DNA of 64,000 nucleotides from Nocardia sp. alder85J (GCF_020176955.2 NZ_JAIUCZ020000004.1:434001-498000), one strand, 5' to 3'. Shown: positions 42,196 through 51,182, counted from the first letter of the stretch. Numbers and translations: made by a program. Notes: generated by a model from the letters alone, not told the origin.

Positions 42196-42310
42196 GCAGT
42201 GCGGACATCGCCGCCCGAGCGTCACGGCGTGCGGCCCGAGCGTCCCGGCAGTACGGCGGTACTGCCCCGAGCGTCACGGAGATCGCGTCCGAGCGTCACG
42301 CCGGTGCCGC
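42179..42310. repeat. About 21-30-bp tandem array beginning at the hydrolase stop codon
   Basis: Five units end in GCCYGAG; the first contains the stop (GCCTGAG). In the later ones it is GCCCGAG, CCCCGAG or GTCCGAG, followed by CGTCACGG or CGTCCCGG. The array fills the spacer before the flavodoxin-like gene and includes the hairpin at 42247-42266. Confidence 0.75.
42247..42266 (+). terminator. Hairpin within the repeat array
   Basis: Perfect 8-bp stem GGCAGTAC / GTACTGCC with a 4-nt loop, 52 nt after the hydrolase stop. Confidence 0.6.
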
Positions 42311-42325
42311 CGTGATGCGGCCGGT

Positions 42326-42338
42326 TACGCTCGGGGGC
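42326..42338 (+). promoter_or_regulatory. Leaderless-type promoter of the flavodoxin-like gene
   Basis: TACGCT (42326-42331) lies 7 nt before GTG 42339. Confidence 0.5.
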
Positions 42339-42791
42339 GTGCCGCGACTGCTGATCGTCCATCACACCCCGTCCCCGCACACGCAGGCGATGTTCGAGGC
42401 CGTGTTGTCCGGGGCGCGGGACCCCGAGATCGAGGGGGTGGAGGTGGTGCGCCGTCCGGCGCTCACCGTGTCACCGGTGGACATGCTGGAGGCGGACGGC
42501 TACATCCTCGGCACCCCGGCGAATCTCGGCTACATGTCGGGAGCCCTCAAGCACGCGTTCGACGTTTGTTATTACCCCTGCCTGGATTCCACCCGCGGCC
42601 GCCCGTACGGGCTCTACCTGCACGGCAACGAGGGTACCGAGGGCGCGCAGCGCAGCGTCGAGAGCATCACGACCGGCCTGGGCTGGGTGAAGTCCGCCGC
42701 GCCGGTGGTGGTGATGGCCAAACCCTCGAAGGACGATCTCGAAAAGTGCTGGGAACTCGGCGCTACCGTGGCGGCGCAACTCGCGCAGTGA
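42339..42791 (+). CDS. Flavodoxin-fold NAD(P)H oxidoreductase
   Basis: 150 residues. PRLLIVHHTPSPHTQAMFEAVLSGA gives the FMN phosphate loop (T/S-rich HTPSPHT), and DGYILGTPANLGYMSGALKHAFD binds the flavin ring, as in flavodoxin and NADPH-dependent FMN reductases. The partner and reaction are unknown. It precedes the two-component genes by 60 bp but probably has its own promoter. Confidence 0.8.
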   Translation: MPRLLIVHHTPSPHTQAMFEAVLSGARDPEIEGVEVVRRPALTVSPVDMLEADGYILGTPANLGYMSGALKHAFDVCYYPCLDSTRGRPYGLYLHGNEGTEGAQRSVESITTGLGWVKSAAPVVVMAKPSKDDLEKCWELGATVAAQLAQ

Positions 42792-42839
42792 ATTCGGCCC
42801 CCGAATTCTGGTGGCTGACAAGCGACCCCCGGCCGCGGG

Positions 42840-42851
42840 CATACTCGATTC
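42840..42851 (+). promoter_or_regulatory. Leaderless-type promoter of the response-regulator operon
   Basis: CATACT (42840-42845) lies 6 nt before GTG 42852. Confidence 0.4.
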
Positions 42852-43538
42852 GTGGACGGGACAGCGGAAAGTACGGCCGAACGGCCGCGGCCACGCCGGA
42901 TCGGGCTGGTGGAGGACCACGAATCGGTGGCGATCGGGCTGGCGGCGATGCTGGCCGGCGAACCGGATCTGGAATTGCTGACCACCGCGGGTACGGTGAG
43001 TGAATTGCTCTCGGCGGCACCGGAATTGGATCTGGTGGTGCTGGATCTGCGGTTGGCCGACGGTTCCACTCCGGAACAGAATGTGCGAGCGCTGCGGGAG
43101 CGGGGCGCGGAGGTGCTGATCTTCACCGGCGCCGACAATCCCTATCTCATGCGCGCGGCGGCCCGCGCCGGGGTGCTCGGCGTGGTCCGCAAATCCGAGG
43201 ACGTGCGGACGGTGGTGCAGGCCGTGCGCGAGGCCGCCGCCGGCCGCCAGGTGGTGACCACCGACTGGGCCGCCGCCATCGACGGCGATCCGCAGCTGTC
43301 GGAGGTGGGCCTGAGCCCCCGGCAGCAGGAGGTGCTCACCCTGTACGCGTCGGGGGAGAAGGCCTCCCGAGTGGCACGGATGACGGGCCTGTCCGAACAG
43401 ACCGTCAACGACTACCTGGGCCGGATCCGGCAGAAGTACGCCGACGCCGGCCGTCCCGCTCCCACCAAGACCGACCTGTACAAACGGGCGGTCGAGGACG
43501 GATGGCTGCCGGTACCCGAGCGCAACACCCGCCCATGA
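42852..43538 (+). CDS. NarL/LuxR-family response regulator
   Basis: 228 residues. The receiver domain has the acidic pair E21/D22, phospho-acceptor D65 (VVLDLRL), T92 and K114. The C-terminal LuxR-type helix-turn-helix is LSPRQQEVLTLYASGEKASRVARMTGLSEQTVNDYLGRIRQKYADAGRPAPTK. The start GTG has no Shine-Dalgarno. The stop overlaps the next kinase gene in an ATGA, so the two are coupled. The stimulus and regulon are unknown; a DNA-binding activator role is inferred from family. Confidence 0.92.
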   Translation: MDGTAESTAERPRPRRIGLVEDHESVAIGLAAMLAGEPDLELLTTAGTVSELLSAAPELDLVVLDLRLADGSTPEQNVRALRERGAEVLIFTGADNPYLMRAAARAGVLGVVRKSEDVRTVVQAVREAAAGRQVVTTDWAAAIDGDPQLSEVGLSPRQQEVLTLYASGEKASRVARMTGLSEQTVNDYLGRIRQKYADAGRPAPTKTDLYKRAVEDGWLPVPERNTRP

Positions 43539-44815
43539 CCGCCGCGGGAGCCGTGGCGCCCCCGATCGTGCGACCGAGGCCGTGGCGCCGCGCCGGAGCA
43601 TGGTGGCGGGGCCGCCTGGTCACCGAATCCAGTACGGCGGTGGTCGCTTTCGACCGGATCATCCGGCGGCTGGGACTGTCGGTGGGCCTGGCCGGGGTGA
43701 TCATGGGCCTGGCCGAGGTGCCGGAGATCGCCGCGCAGGGCCGGTCGGCGGCGTCCTGGTGGGCGCCTACCTCCGCGGCGCTGGCCTTCGGCCTGCTACC
43801 GGCCCTCGCGCTGATCTCGCTGGGCGCCACGCCGCGCACGATCCGCCGGCTGGCGGGGGTGGCGGCGCTGTGTTATCTGGCGGCGCTGGCGACCATGCCG
43901 TTCGCCCTGCACGCACACGCGCTGGACGCCGAAGTGGTGTGGCTGTACCGGATGGCGCCGCTGGGTGTGCTGGCCGCCGGCCTGGCCTGGCGGCTGTCGG
44001 TGTCGACCGCCTACCTGATCGTGGTATCGCTGGCGGTGGCGCTCGCGGGCTTCTACACCGTCGATTCGTTCACCGTGGCGGATGTGACGACCACGGTGAT
44101 GCGGGCGTTCGGACTGTCGGCGCTGTTCCTGTGGGCGATCACGGCGGCGCTGGGCGCGGCGGCGCGGGTGGACCGCGAGTCGGCGCTGGCGGGCCGGCGG
44201 GCCGCCGCGGCCGCGGCGGCGGCCGCCCGCGACCACGAACACGCCAGGTTCGCGGCGCTGATCCACGACGCGGTGCTGTCGACGCTGCTGGACGCCTCGC
44301 GCGGTGGCGAACCCTCGGAAGTGCTGCGGCGGCAGGCCGAACGCACCCTCACCCAGCTCGACGAGATCCGCGTCGACGTCCACGAGCCCGATGTGCTGGA
44401 CGCGCGCTCCGCGGTGATCTTCCTGCGCTCGGCGGTGCAGGAGGTCAATCCCGGCGTCCGGTTCGCCACCCGCACCTGGCCCGGTTTCGACGATCTGCGG
44501 ATGCCGCTGCACGCGGCGGCGACGGTGGCCGCGGCACTGGGCGAGGCGGTCCGCAACAGCCTGCGGCACGCGGCGATACCCGGCCGCATCGTCGGGCGCA
44601 CGGTCACCTGCACCATCAGCGCCGGCAGCATCCGGCTGGTGTTCGCCGACGACGGCGCCGGATTCGACGTGGCCCGCATCCCGGCGGACCGGCTCGGCGT
44701 CTCGGTCAGCATTCTCGGCCGGATGCGGCAACTGCCCGGCGGGGCCGGATTCGTCGAATCACAACCCGGCGAGGGGACGACGGTGACGCTGGTGTGGGGT
44801 GGCGGTGGCTGCTGA
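43535..44815 (+). CDS. DesK/NarX-type sensor histidine kinase
   Basis: 426 residues. About six membrane helices (residues 40-225) are followed by a dimerisation helix with phospho-acceptor H244 in AALIHDAVLSTLLDA. The HATPase domain has the N-box asparagine N341 (GEAVRNSLRHA) and G1-box D372 (ADDGAGFDV). The final GEGTTVTL is the G2 glycine loop. It should autophosphorylate and pass phosphate to the upstream regulator. Its stop overlaps the next sensor-like gene by 17 nt. Confidence 0.9.
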   Translation: MTAAGAVAPPIVRPRPWRRAGAWWRGRLVTESSTAVVAFDRIIRRLGLSVGLAGVIMGLAEVPEIAAQGRSAASWWAPTSAALAFGLLPALALISLGATPRTIRRLAGVAALCYLAALATMPFALHAHALDAEVVWLYRMAPLGVLAAGLAWRLSVSTAYLIVVSLAVALAGFYTVDSFTVADVTTTVMRAFGLSALFLWAITAALGAAARVDRESALAGRRAAAAAAAAARDHEHARFAALIHDAVLSTLLDASRGGEPSEVLRRQAERTLTQLDEIRVDVHEPDVLDARSAVIFLRSAVQEVNPGVRFATRTWPGFDDLRMPLHAAATVAAALGEAVRNSLRHAAIPGRIVGRTVTCTISAGSIRLVFADDGAGFDVARIPADRLGVSVSILGRMRQLPGGAGFVESQPGEGTTVTLVWGGGGC

Positions 44816-45833
44816 CGACGCCGAGGTCCGGTTCGGACTGCGCGATCTGCTCGGGATGCGCGGCGGCGGGGCCTGGCTGTTCCTGCTGATGCTGGAGCTG
44901 ACCATGATGTTGTACATGGCCCGCAATCTGGCGGCCGCGTCACTGGTGGCGGTGCTGGCCGGGACCGCGGTGATGCTGGCGGCCGGCGCGGTGGTGCTGG
45001 TGATCCCGGTCGACCCGCTGCCGTTGCCGGTGACGGCGTTCGTGGCCGCCGCCCCGCCGATCGCGACGCTGTTGACGGTCGGCAATCTGACCTCGGCCGC
45101 GGCCCATCACATGATGTGGACCACCTACGCCTCGTCGTATCTGATGTCGGTGCTGGTGTTGCGCGGGCGGGTGCTGTCGGCCTGGCTCGGCATGGCCGGG
45201 GTCACGGCGGTGATCATCGTGGCGGCGGTGCGGGCCGACACCCGCGTCGCGGACGTGATGGGTTCGGTGGTGCCGATCGGCACGCTCATCGCGTTGTCGG
45301 TGTTCGCGCTGATCATGCGCCCGACCCAGCGTTCGCTGCGCATCCTGCGCGAGGAGGCGACGATTCGCGCCGCGGCGGAGGCGACGATGGCCGCCGCCGA
45401 CGGGGAACGGCAGCGTCAGCTGAACCGGCTGGACCGGGTGGCCCGGCCGATCCTGGAGCGCATCGCCGAGGGCGCCGAACTGACCACCGCCGAGCGGGAG
45501 GAGTGCCGGTTGCTGGAGGCCGAACTGCGCGACGGCCTGCGCGCGCCGCAACTGGTCACCGACGAGCTCAGCGGCGCCGCGCGCGGCGCCCGGTCCCGCG
45601 GGGTCGAGGTGGTGCTGCTCGACGACGGCGGATTCGCGGGCGTTCCGCAATGGGTGCGACAGCGTGTGATCGATTCCGCGGCAAGGGAATTGGATGCGGC
45701 GAACACGGGTTCGGTGACGGTCCGGGTGTTGCCGCTGGGCCGCCGGGTGCTGGCGACCGTCCTCGCGCACTCCCCGCGACACGACCGCCGTACCGAGATC
45801 GATACCGACGGGAACGTCACGGTTTCGACCTGA
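44799..45833 (+). CDS. Second sensor-like membrane protein, degenerate kinase
   Basis: 344 residues; GTG 44805 is an alternative start. Five or six helices (LFLLMLELTMMLYMARNLAAASLVAVLAGT and onwards to about 190) lead into a cytoplasmic coiled stretch ILREEATIRAAAEATMAAADGERQRQLNRLDRVARPILERIAEGAELTTAEREECRLLEAELRDGLRAPQL. A short kinase-like alpha/beta remnant follows. No H-box, N-box or G-box is recognisable. Context suggests a partner or inhibitor of the kinase in the same operon. The family is not one I recognise. Confidence 0.7.
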   Translation: MAVAADDAEVRFGLRDLLGMRGGGAWLFLLMLELTMMLYMARNLAAASLVAVLAGTAVMLAAGAVVLVIPVDPLPLPVTAFVAAAPPIATLLTVGNLTSAAAHHMMWTTYASSYLMSVLVLRGRVLSAWLGMAGVTAVIIVAAVRADTRVADVMGSVVPIGTLIALSVFALIMRPTQRSLRILREEATIRAAAEATMAAADGERQRQLNRLDRVARPILERIAEGAELTTAEREECRLLEAELRDGLRAPQLVTDELSGAARGARSRGVEVVLLDDGGFAGVPQWVRQRVIDSAARELDAANTGSVTVRVLPLGRRVLATVLAHSPRHDRRTEIDTDGNVTVST

Positions 45834-45841
45834 TCCCGCGG

Positions 45842-46297
45842 CTACTCGTCCTCGTCGTTGCGCCAGCCGTAGCCGTGCCAGCGGCGCTGCTCGCGCAGGG
45901 CGCCCTGCACCGCTCCGGAGACCCAGGAGTTCAGCGACTGCCCGTTCTGGGCGGCGGCCTCCTCGGCGCGGGCCTTCAGATTCTCCACCAGGCGCAGGGT
46001 GACCCGGCTGATGTCGCCGGTCATCTCCTCGAAGGTGGGGTGGGACTGCTCGCCGCGGGTCTGGCGGACATCGATGGTGGCGTCGGTGCCATCGAGCGAG
46101 ACGTGCACGCTGCGGTCGCCGAGTTCGGCGCTGATCTCGGCCGCCAGATCCGACAGGGCCGCCAGCAGGGTCAGCCGGGCGGCGTTCTCGGTGGCGGCGG
46201 CCAGGGCAGCGGCTGTGGCCTGGGCTTTCTCATCGCCGAGGGCGGCCGCGACGATCAGGTCTTCCCGTAGCCGGGTGGTGTATTTCTCGAGGTCCAT
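45842..46297 (-). CDS. HicB-like/RHH-domain protein
   Basis: 151 residues. The C-terminal RVTLRLVENLKARAEEAAAQNGQSLNSWVSGAVQGALREQ is the ribbon-helix-helix of HicB-type antitoxins and related regulators. The N-terminal part (ATAAALAAATENAARLTLLAALSDLAAEIS) is helical. No HicA toxin lies next to it, so it may act alone. It is divergent from dapA. Confidence 0.7.
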   Translation of the reverse strand: MDLEKYTTRLREDLIVAAALGDEKAQATAAALAAATENAARLTLLAALSDLAAEISAELGDRSVHVSLDGTDATIDVRQTRGEQSHPTFEEMTGDISRVTLRLVENLKARAEEAAAQNGQSLNSWVSGAVQGALREQRRWHGYGWRNDEDE

Positions 46298-46418
46298 GAC
46301 ACCAGGATGACGCCATCATTGACATCGCGCAAGAAGTCTGTGACGCCGATGTGTGTCACCGGCGATGCCGCGCCGCCGCCGATGCGGACAACGGTGCGAA
46401 GTCGTATCCGAGACCGGG

Positions 46419-46432
46419 TAGCCTTTCTGACC
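46419..46432 (+). promoter_or_regulatory. Leaderless-type promoter of dapA
   Basis: TAGCCT (46419-46424) lies 8 nt before ATG 46433 with no Shine-Dalgarno. Confidence 0.5.
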
Positions 46433-47341
46433 ATGACGAACGGTGTATCGACGCAATCGGAGCTGCGCGCCTCCGGCACGGTCGGTGTCGCGATGGTGAG
46501 CCCTTTCACCCCCGAGGGGAAGCTCGATGTCGATGCCGGTGTCGCGCTGGCGGCCCGACTGGTCGATCGCGGGGTCGACCTGCTGATCGTCTCCGGTACC
46601 ACCGGAGAGTCGCCGACCACCACCGAATCGGAGAAGTTCGATCTGCTGCAGGCCGTCGTCGACGCGGTGGGCGCCCGCGCCACCGTGATCGCCGGCGCGG
46701 GTACCTACGACACCGCGCACAGTATCGAATTGGCCCGCGGCGTGGAACGTGCCGGCGCGCACGGCCTGCTCGTGGTCACCCCGTACTACTCGCGGCCCTC
46801 CCAGGACGGGCTGCTCGCGCACTTCACCGCGATCGCCGACGCCACCGCGCTGCCGGTGACGCTCTACGACATTCCGCCACGATCGGTGATACCGATCGCG
46901 CCCGACACCCTCCGCCGGCTCGCCGAGCATCCGCGCATCGTCGCGGTCAAGGACGCCAAGGGCGATCTGGCCGCCGGCGCCGAACTGATCGCCGAGACGG
47001 GCCTGACCTGGTACTCCGGCGACGATGTGCTGAATCTGCCGTGGCTGTCGGTCGGCGCCGCCGGATTCATCAGTGTGGTCGGACATCTGGTGCCGGAGCG
47101 GCTGGTGCAGTTGCGCGACGCGTATGCCGCCGGTGAGGTCGCGCGCGCCCGGGAGATCCATGCCGGCATGCTGCCGCTGTCGCGGGCGATGAGCCGGGTC
47201 GGCGGGGTCGCGTTGAGCAAGGCCGGGCTGCGGTTGCTCGGCGTCGAGGTGGGAGAACCGCGGTTGCCGCAACTGATGCCGAATTCCGAACAGACCGCCG
47301 CGATCGCCGCGGACCTGCGACAGGCGGGGGTGCTTGCATGA
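46433..47341 (+). CDS. dapA: 4-hydroxy-tetrahydrodipicolinate synthase
   Basis: 302 residues. GTTGESPTTT holds the catalytic Thr pair, VVTPYYSRPSQ the Tyr, and IVAVKDAKGD the Schiff-base lysine. It condenses pyruvate with aspartate semialdehyde, the first committed step to diaminopimelate and lysine. The ATGA overlap with rnj recurs in actinobacteria. A longer upstream frame exists, but ATG 46433 fits the -10 element and the family length. Confidence 0.97.
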   Translation: MTNGVSTQSELRASGTVGVAMVSPFTPEGKLDVDAGVALAARLVDRGVDLLIVSGTTGESPTTTESEKFDLLQAVVDAVGARATVIAGAGTYDTAHSIELARGVERAGAHGLLVVTPYYSRPSQDGLLAHFTAIADATALPVTLYDIPPRSVIPIAPDTLRRLAEHPRIVAVKDAKGDLAAGAELIAETGLTWYSGDDVLNLPWLSVGAAGFISVVGHLVPERLVQLRDAYAAGEVARAREIHAGMLPLSRAMSRVGGVALSKAGLRLLGVEVGEPRLPQLMPNSEQTAAIAADLRQAGVLA

Positions 47342-49440
47342 CCGATCCTGTGCGTCGTCCTCGTAGAACCGCCGCCCGCGCCGCCGGTGCGCCCGAGCCC
47401 GCGCCGACGGTGGCGCCGCGGATCGCCGCGCCGCCGCCGGCCGCGCCCGCCGCCGAGCCCGAGCAGCCCGCCCGCCGGCGCGCCGCCCGCGCCACCGCGC
47501 CCGCCGAATCCGCACCGGAGCCGGTGGCCGCCGAATCCGGCGCCGGCGCAGCGCGTTCCACCGGCCGCGGCCGGTCCGCGGCCCGGGAGGAGTCGACGGC
47601 GGAGGTCGCCGCCGAGCCCACGCGCCGCGCCTCGGGCCGGGAGCGCCAGGCCGAACCCGCGGCCGCCGATCGTGGCGCGTCGTCGACGCGCCGGGCCGGA
47701 CGGGGCCGGCAGTCCGGTCGCGGTCGCTCGGAACCGCCTGTGCCCCAGGCGATCACCCCGGATCCACATCAGCGTGGCCTGCCGCCGAAGCTGCCCGCGC
47801 AGGGCCTGCGGGTGTTCGCCCTCGGCGGCATCGGCGAAATCGGCCGCAACATGACGGTTTTCGAATACGGCGGCAAACTGCTGATCATCGACTGCGGCGT
47901 GCTGTTCCCGGAGGACCAGCAGCCCGGCGTCGACCTGATCCTGCCCGACTTCCGGCCGATCGAGGACCGGATCGACGAGGTGGCCGCGGTGATCCTCACC
48001 CACGGCCACGAGGACCACATCGGCGCGGTGCCGTTCCTGCTGCGGCTGCGGCCCGACATCCCGGTGGTCGGCTCCAAGTTCACCCTCGCGCTGGTGGCCG
48101 CGAAATGCCGTGAGCACCGGTTACAGCCGAAGCTGCTGGAGGTCACCGAGGGTGAGATGACCACGCACGGCCCGTTCGGCTGTGAGTACTTCGCGGTGAA
48201 CCACTCGATCCCGGACGCCATCGCGGTCGCGATCCGCACGCCGGCCGGGCTGGCCCTGCACACCGGCGACATCAAACTCGACCAGCTGCCGCTGGACGGC
48301 CGCCTCACCGACCTGGCCGGATTCTCCCGGCTCGGCGATCAGGGGGTGGATCTGTTCCTGGTCGACTCCACCAATGCCGAGGTGCCGGGTTTCGTGACCC
48401 CCGAGCGCGAGATCGGCCCGGTGCTCGACAATGTGATCGGCAAGGCACGCGGCCGGGTCATCGTCGCCTCCTTCGCCAGCCACGTGCACCGCATCCAGCA
48501 GGTCGTCGACGTCGCGCAGCGCTACGACCGCCGGGTGTGCTTCGTCGGCCGGTCGATGGTCCGCAACATGCAGATCGCGCAGGACCTCGGCTATCTGGAG
48601 ATTCCGAGCGGGCTGGTCGTCGATCTGGACCAGGCCGCGACGCTGCCCGGTCACAAATTGGTGCTGATCTCCACCGGCTCCCAGGGCGAGCCGCTGTCGG
48701 CGCTGTCCCGGATGGCCCGCGGCGACCACCGGCAGATCAACATCCGCCCGGACGATCTGGTGGTGCTGGCCTCCTCACTGATCCCGGGCAACGAGAACGC
48801 CGTGTTCGCGGTGGTCAACGGGCTGGCCCGGCTGGGCGCCTCGGTGGTCACCCAGCAGAACGCGAAGGTGCACGTCTCCGGCCACGCCTCCGCCGGTGAG
48901 CTGCTGTACCTGTACAACGCGGTGCGGCCGACCAATGCGATGCCGGTGCACGGCGAATGGCGGCATCTGCGCGCCAACGCGGCGCTGGCCGTCGCCACCG
49001 GCGTGCCGGAGGAGCGGGTGATGCTGGCCGAGGACGGCGTGGTGGTCGACCTGGTCGACGGCATCGCCTCGATCGTGGGCCGGTATCCGGTCGGTCAGGT
49101 CTACGTCGACGGCCTGTCGGTCGGCGACGTCGGCGAGTCCACCCTGTCGGACCGGCTGGTCCTCGGCGAGGGCGGTTTCATCGCCATCACCGTGGCCGTC
49201 GACGAGACCACCGGCAAGGCGGTCAGCGATCCGGAGGTGTCCGGGCGCGGCTTCTCCGACGATCCGGAGGCGCTGACCGGCGCGCTGGAGCAGGTGGAGG
49301 CCGAACTGCTGCGGCTGGCCGGCGAGGGCATCACCGACACCCACCGCATCGCGCAGGGCGTGCGACGGGTGGTGGGCCGCTGGGTGGCCGACAAGTACCG
49401 GCGCCGGCCGATGATCGTGCCGACGGTGATCGGGGTCTGA
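47338..49440 (+). CDS. rnj: Ribonuclease J with long Ala/Arg/Pro-rich N-terminal extension
   Basis: 700 residues. Residues 1-145 are low-complexity and basic. The metallo-beta-lactamase/beta-CASP core starts near 150 (GLRVFALGGIGEIGRNM), with the zinc motif HGHEDH at 222-227. SKFTLALVAAK, VDSTNAEVPG and HVSGHASAGEL are further RNase J signatures. It is both a 5'-3' exoribonuclease and endonuclease. M. tuberculosis RNase J is about 558 residues, so the extension is a lineage feature. Co-transcribed with dapA. Confidence 0.95.
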   Translation: MTDPVRRPRRTAARAAGAPEPAPTVAPRIAAPPPAAPAAEPEQPARRRAARATAPAESAPEPVAAESGAGAARSTGRGRSAAREESTAEVAAEPTRRASGRERQAEPAAADRGASSTRRAGRGRQSGRGRSEPPVPQAITPDPHQRGLPPKLPAQGLRVFALGGIGEIGRNMTVFEYGGKLLIIDCGVLFPEDQQPGVDLILPDFRPIEDRIDEVAAVILTHGHEDHIGAVPFLLRLRPDIPVVGSKFTLALVAAKCREHRLQPKLLEVTEGEMTTHGPFGCEYFAVNHSIPDAIAVAIRTPAGLALHTGDIKLDQLPLDGRLTDLAGFSRLGDQGVDLFLVDSTNAEVPGFVTPEREIGPVLDNVIGKARGRVIVASFASHVHRIQQVVDVAQRYDRRVCFVGRSMVRNMQIAQDLGYLEIPSGLVVDLDQAATLPGHKLVLISTGSQGEPLSALSRMARGDHRQINIRPDDLVVLASSLIPGNENAVFAVVNGLARLGASVVTQQNAKVHVSGHASAGELLYLYNAVRPTNAMPVHGEWRHLRANAALAVATGVPEERVMLAEDGVVVDLVDGIASIVGRYPVGQVYVDGLSVGDVGESTLSDRLVLGEGGFIAITVAVDETTGKAVSDPEVSGRGFSDDPEALTGALEQVEAELLRLAGEGITDTHRIAQGVRRVVGRWVADKYRRRPMIVPTVIGV

Positions 49441-49483
49441 CACCGGCTCGATCCGGCGGTAGCGGCCCGCGCCCGGCGTGGGC

Positions 49484-49495
49484 TATGGTCGGCGC
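49484..49495 (+). promoter_or_regulatory. Leaderless-type promoter
   Basis: TATGGT (49484-49489) lies 6 nt before ATG 49496. Confidence 0.5.
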
Positions 49496-50125
49496 ATGAG
49501 TCTGGCGCGGCGGGAACGCCTTGCACTGGTCGACAGCATGACGGCGGCAGGTCCCGAGGCCCCCACCCTGTGCGGGGGCTGGACCGTCCGGGATCTGGCC
49601 GCGCATCTGGTGGTCCGGGAGCGCCGGATGGACGCCTCGCCCGGCATCATGCTGAAACCGCTTGCCGGATACCTGAACTCGGTGCAGGCCAAGGCGGCGC
49701 AGCGGCCGTTCGAGCAGCTGCTCGAGCAGATCCGCACCGGTCCGCCCTGGTGGTCGCCGATGCGCCCGCTGGACTCGTTGGTCAACCTCAGCGAGATGTA
49801 CGTCCACCACGAGGACGTCCGGCGCGGTGCACCCGGGTGGAAGCCACGGGAACTGCCCGCGAGCGACGAGGCCGAGCTGTGGAATACGCTGCGCCGCATG
49901 GCGAAACTCGCCTACCGCAAGTCGCCGGTGGGTCTCGCGCTGGCCACCCCGGACGGGCAGCGCGTGATCGCGCACTCGCCCGCCGCCGGCGAGGATCCGG
50001 TGGTGCTCACCGGACCGCCGTCGGAGCTGGTGCTGCACGCCTTCGGCCGCAATGCGGTCCGGCTGGACGCGACCGGGCCCGAGGCCGCGGTGCAGGCGGT
50101 CGACGCCTGCGATCGCAGCATCTGA
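49496..50125 (+). CDS. TIGR03085-type metal-binding protein (DinB/mycothiol-dependent family)
   Basis: 209 residues. TLCGGWTVRDLAAHLVVRERR gives the first helix-histidine of the DinB-like metal site, and MYVHHEDVRRGAPGW supplies the second His pair, as in the mycothiol-dependent maleylpyruvate isomerase superfamily. The function is unknown; members may use mycothiol. ATG 49496 is 6 nt after a -10 element. Confidence 0.85.
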   Translation: MSLARRERLALVDSMTAAGPEAPTLCGGWTVRDLAAHLVVRERRMDASPGIMLKPLAGYLNSVQAKAAQRPFEQLLEQIRTGPPWWSPMRPLDSLVNLSEMYVHHEDVRRGAPGWKPRELPASDEAELWNTLRRMAKLAYRKSPVGLALATPDGQRVIAHSPAAGEDPVVLTGPPSELVLHAFGRNAVRLDATGPEAAVQAVDACDRSI

Positions 50126-50188
50126 ACCCGGCGCACATCCCGTTCTCGCGCACCCGCGCTCGCGAATTCGGCTGTCGCGGGCTCGGGC

Positions 50189-50218
50189 TCAGTTCTTGCG
50201 GGCTCAGTTCTTGCGGGC
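50189..50218. repeat. Exact 15-bp duplication of a gene end including its stop codon
   Basis: GCCCGCAAGAACTGA occurs twice head to tail on the minus strand. The inner copy is the natural end of the methyltransferase gene; the outer copy repeats A-R-K-N-stop just after it. Degenerate related units extend to about 50140. Confidence 0.85.
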
Positions 50219-50998
50219 GAGGCCGGACACGATCAGCTGTTCCCAATCGGTCGGCGCCGGGCCGGGACTGCCGTCCGGCCGCCACTGCACACACGGGACC
50301 ACACCGGGCCCGATCATCTCCAGGCCCTCGAAGATCGCCGCGATGGTCGCGTCGCTGTGCCAGCTGCCGCGGTCGAGCACCTTGCGCACCTGATCCTGGA
50401 CCAGCGCGGTCCGCCGGTTGTCACCGGCGCGGAAGCAGGAGACGTAGACGAAACTGCCCGGCGCCAGCACATCCACCCAGTACCGCACGGGACCGATCGG
50501 GTCGGCGTCCTCCTCCAGGAAGCCCAGCACGACACTGAACAGCAGGCCGACCGGGCGATCGAAGGAGATCAGCCGTTGCACCTCGGGATGTTTGCGGATC
50601 GACTCCGGATCGCGCACATCCGCCTGCACGACGGCGACATCGTCGTCGACGACCAGCATGGCCTGGCCGTGCGAGACCACGATCGGATCGTTGTCGAGGT
50701 ACACCACCCGGCTGCCGGGGACCTGCTCCCGGGCGATCTGGTGCACATTGCGCTGTGCCGGTAGGCCACAGCCGAAGTCGATGATCTGGTCCACCCCGGC
50801 GTGCGTGAGGGCCCGCACGGCCAGCTCCAGCGCGCCGCGATTGGAGATGGCGATCTGCTCGGACCCGGCCAGGACCTTCTCGAAGTATCTGCCGAACTCT
50901 TCGTCGATGACGTAGTGGTCACGGCCGCCGAGCAGGTAATCGTAGGTTCTGGCGATGCTCGGTCGAGCCTGACCTGTTCGGACATCGTTGTCGTTCAT
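50204..50998 (-). CDS. SAM-dependent methyltransferase of the DUF574/Methyltransf_19 family
   Basis: 264 residues from ATG 50998, with GGGAC 5 nt upstream; a longer frame exists upstream. The family start RPSIARTYDYLLGGRDHYVIDEE is followed by the SAM-binding IDFGCGLPAQRNVHQIA and DNDPIVVSHGQAML. These large actinobacterial families have no assigned substrate. The last codons and stop are duplicated in tandem. Confidence 0.85.
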   Translation of the reverse strand: MNDNDVRTGQARPSIARTYDYLLGGRDHYVIDEEFGRYFEKVLAGSEQIAISNRGALELAVRALTHAGVDQIIDFGCGLPAQRNVHQIAREQVPGSRVVYLDNDPIVVSHGQAMLVVDDDVAVVQADVRDPESIRKHPEVQRLISFDRPVGLLFSVVLGFLEEDADPIGPVRYWVDVLAPGSFVYVSCFRAGDNRRTALVQDQVRKVLDRGSWHSDATIAAIFEGLEMIGPGVVPCVQWRPDGSPGPAPTDWEQLIVSGLARKN

Positions 50999-51182
50999 AT
51001 GTCCCATCAGGTGCAACGGAATCTGTCGATTGAATATGCAAATTCTACTCGTGCGTTCCTGTGCGACGGCCGCTTCCGAAACTCTGTCCGAATCGTCGGT
51101 TCGTGCCGGTGTGTGCCCCGGTGAGTCGCTCATGAGATGTGTGAGGTGGGTGTTGCGGATGGTCTGGATGGGACGGTGCCGC

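Noticed and set aside
45842..46297. Complete HicAB toxin-antitoxin module
   Set aside because: Only a HicB-like protein is present; no small HicA-type double-stranded-RNA-binding toxin is adjacent on either side.
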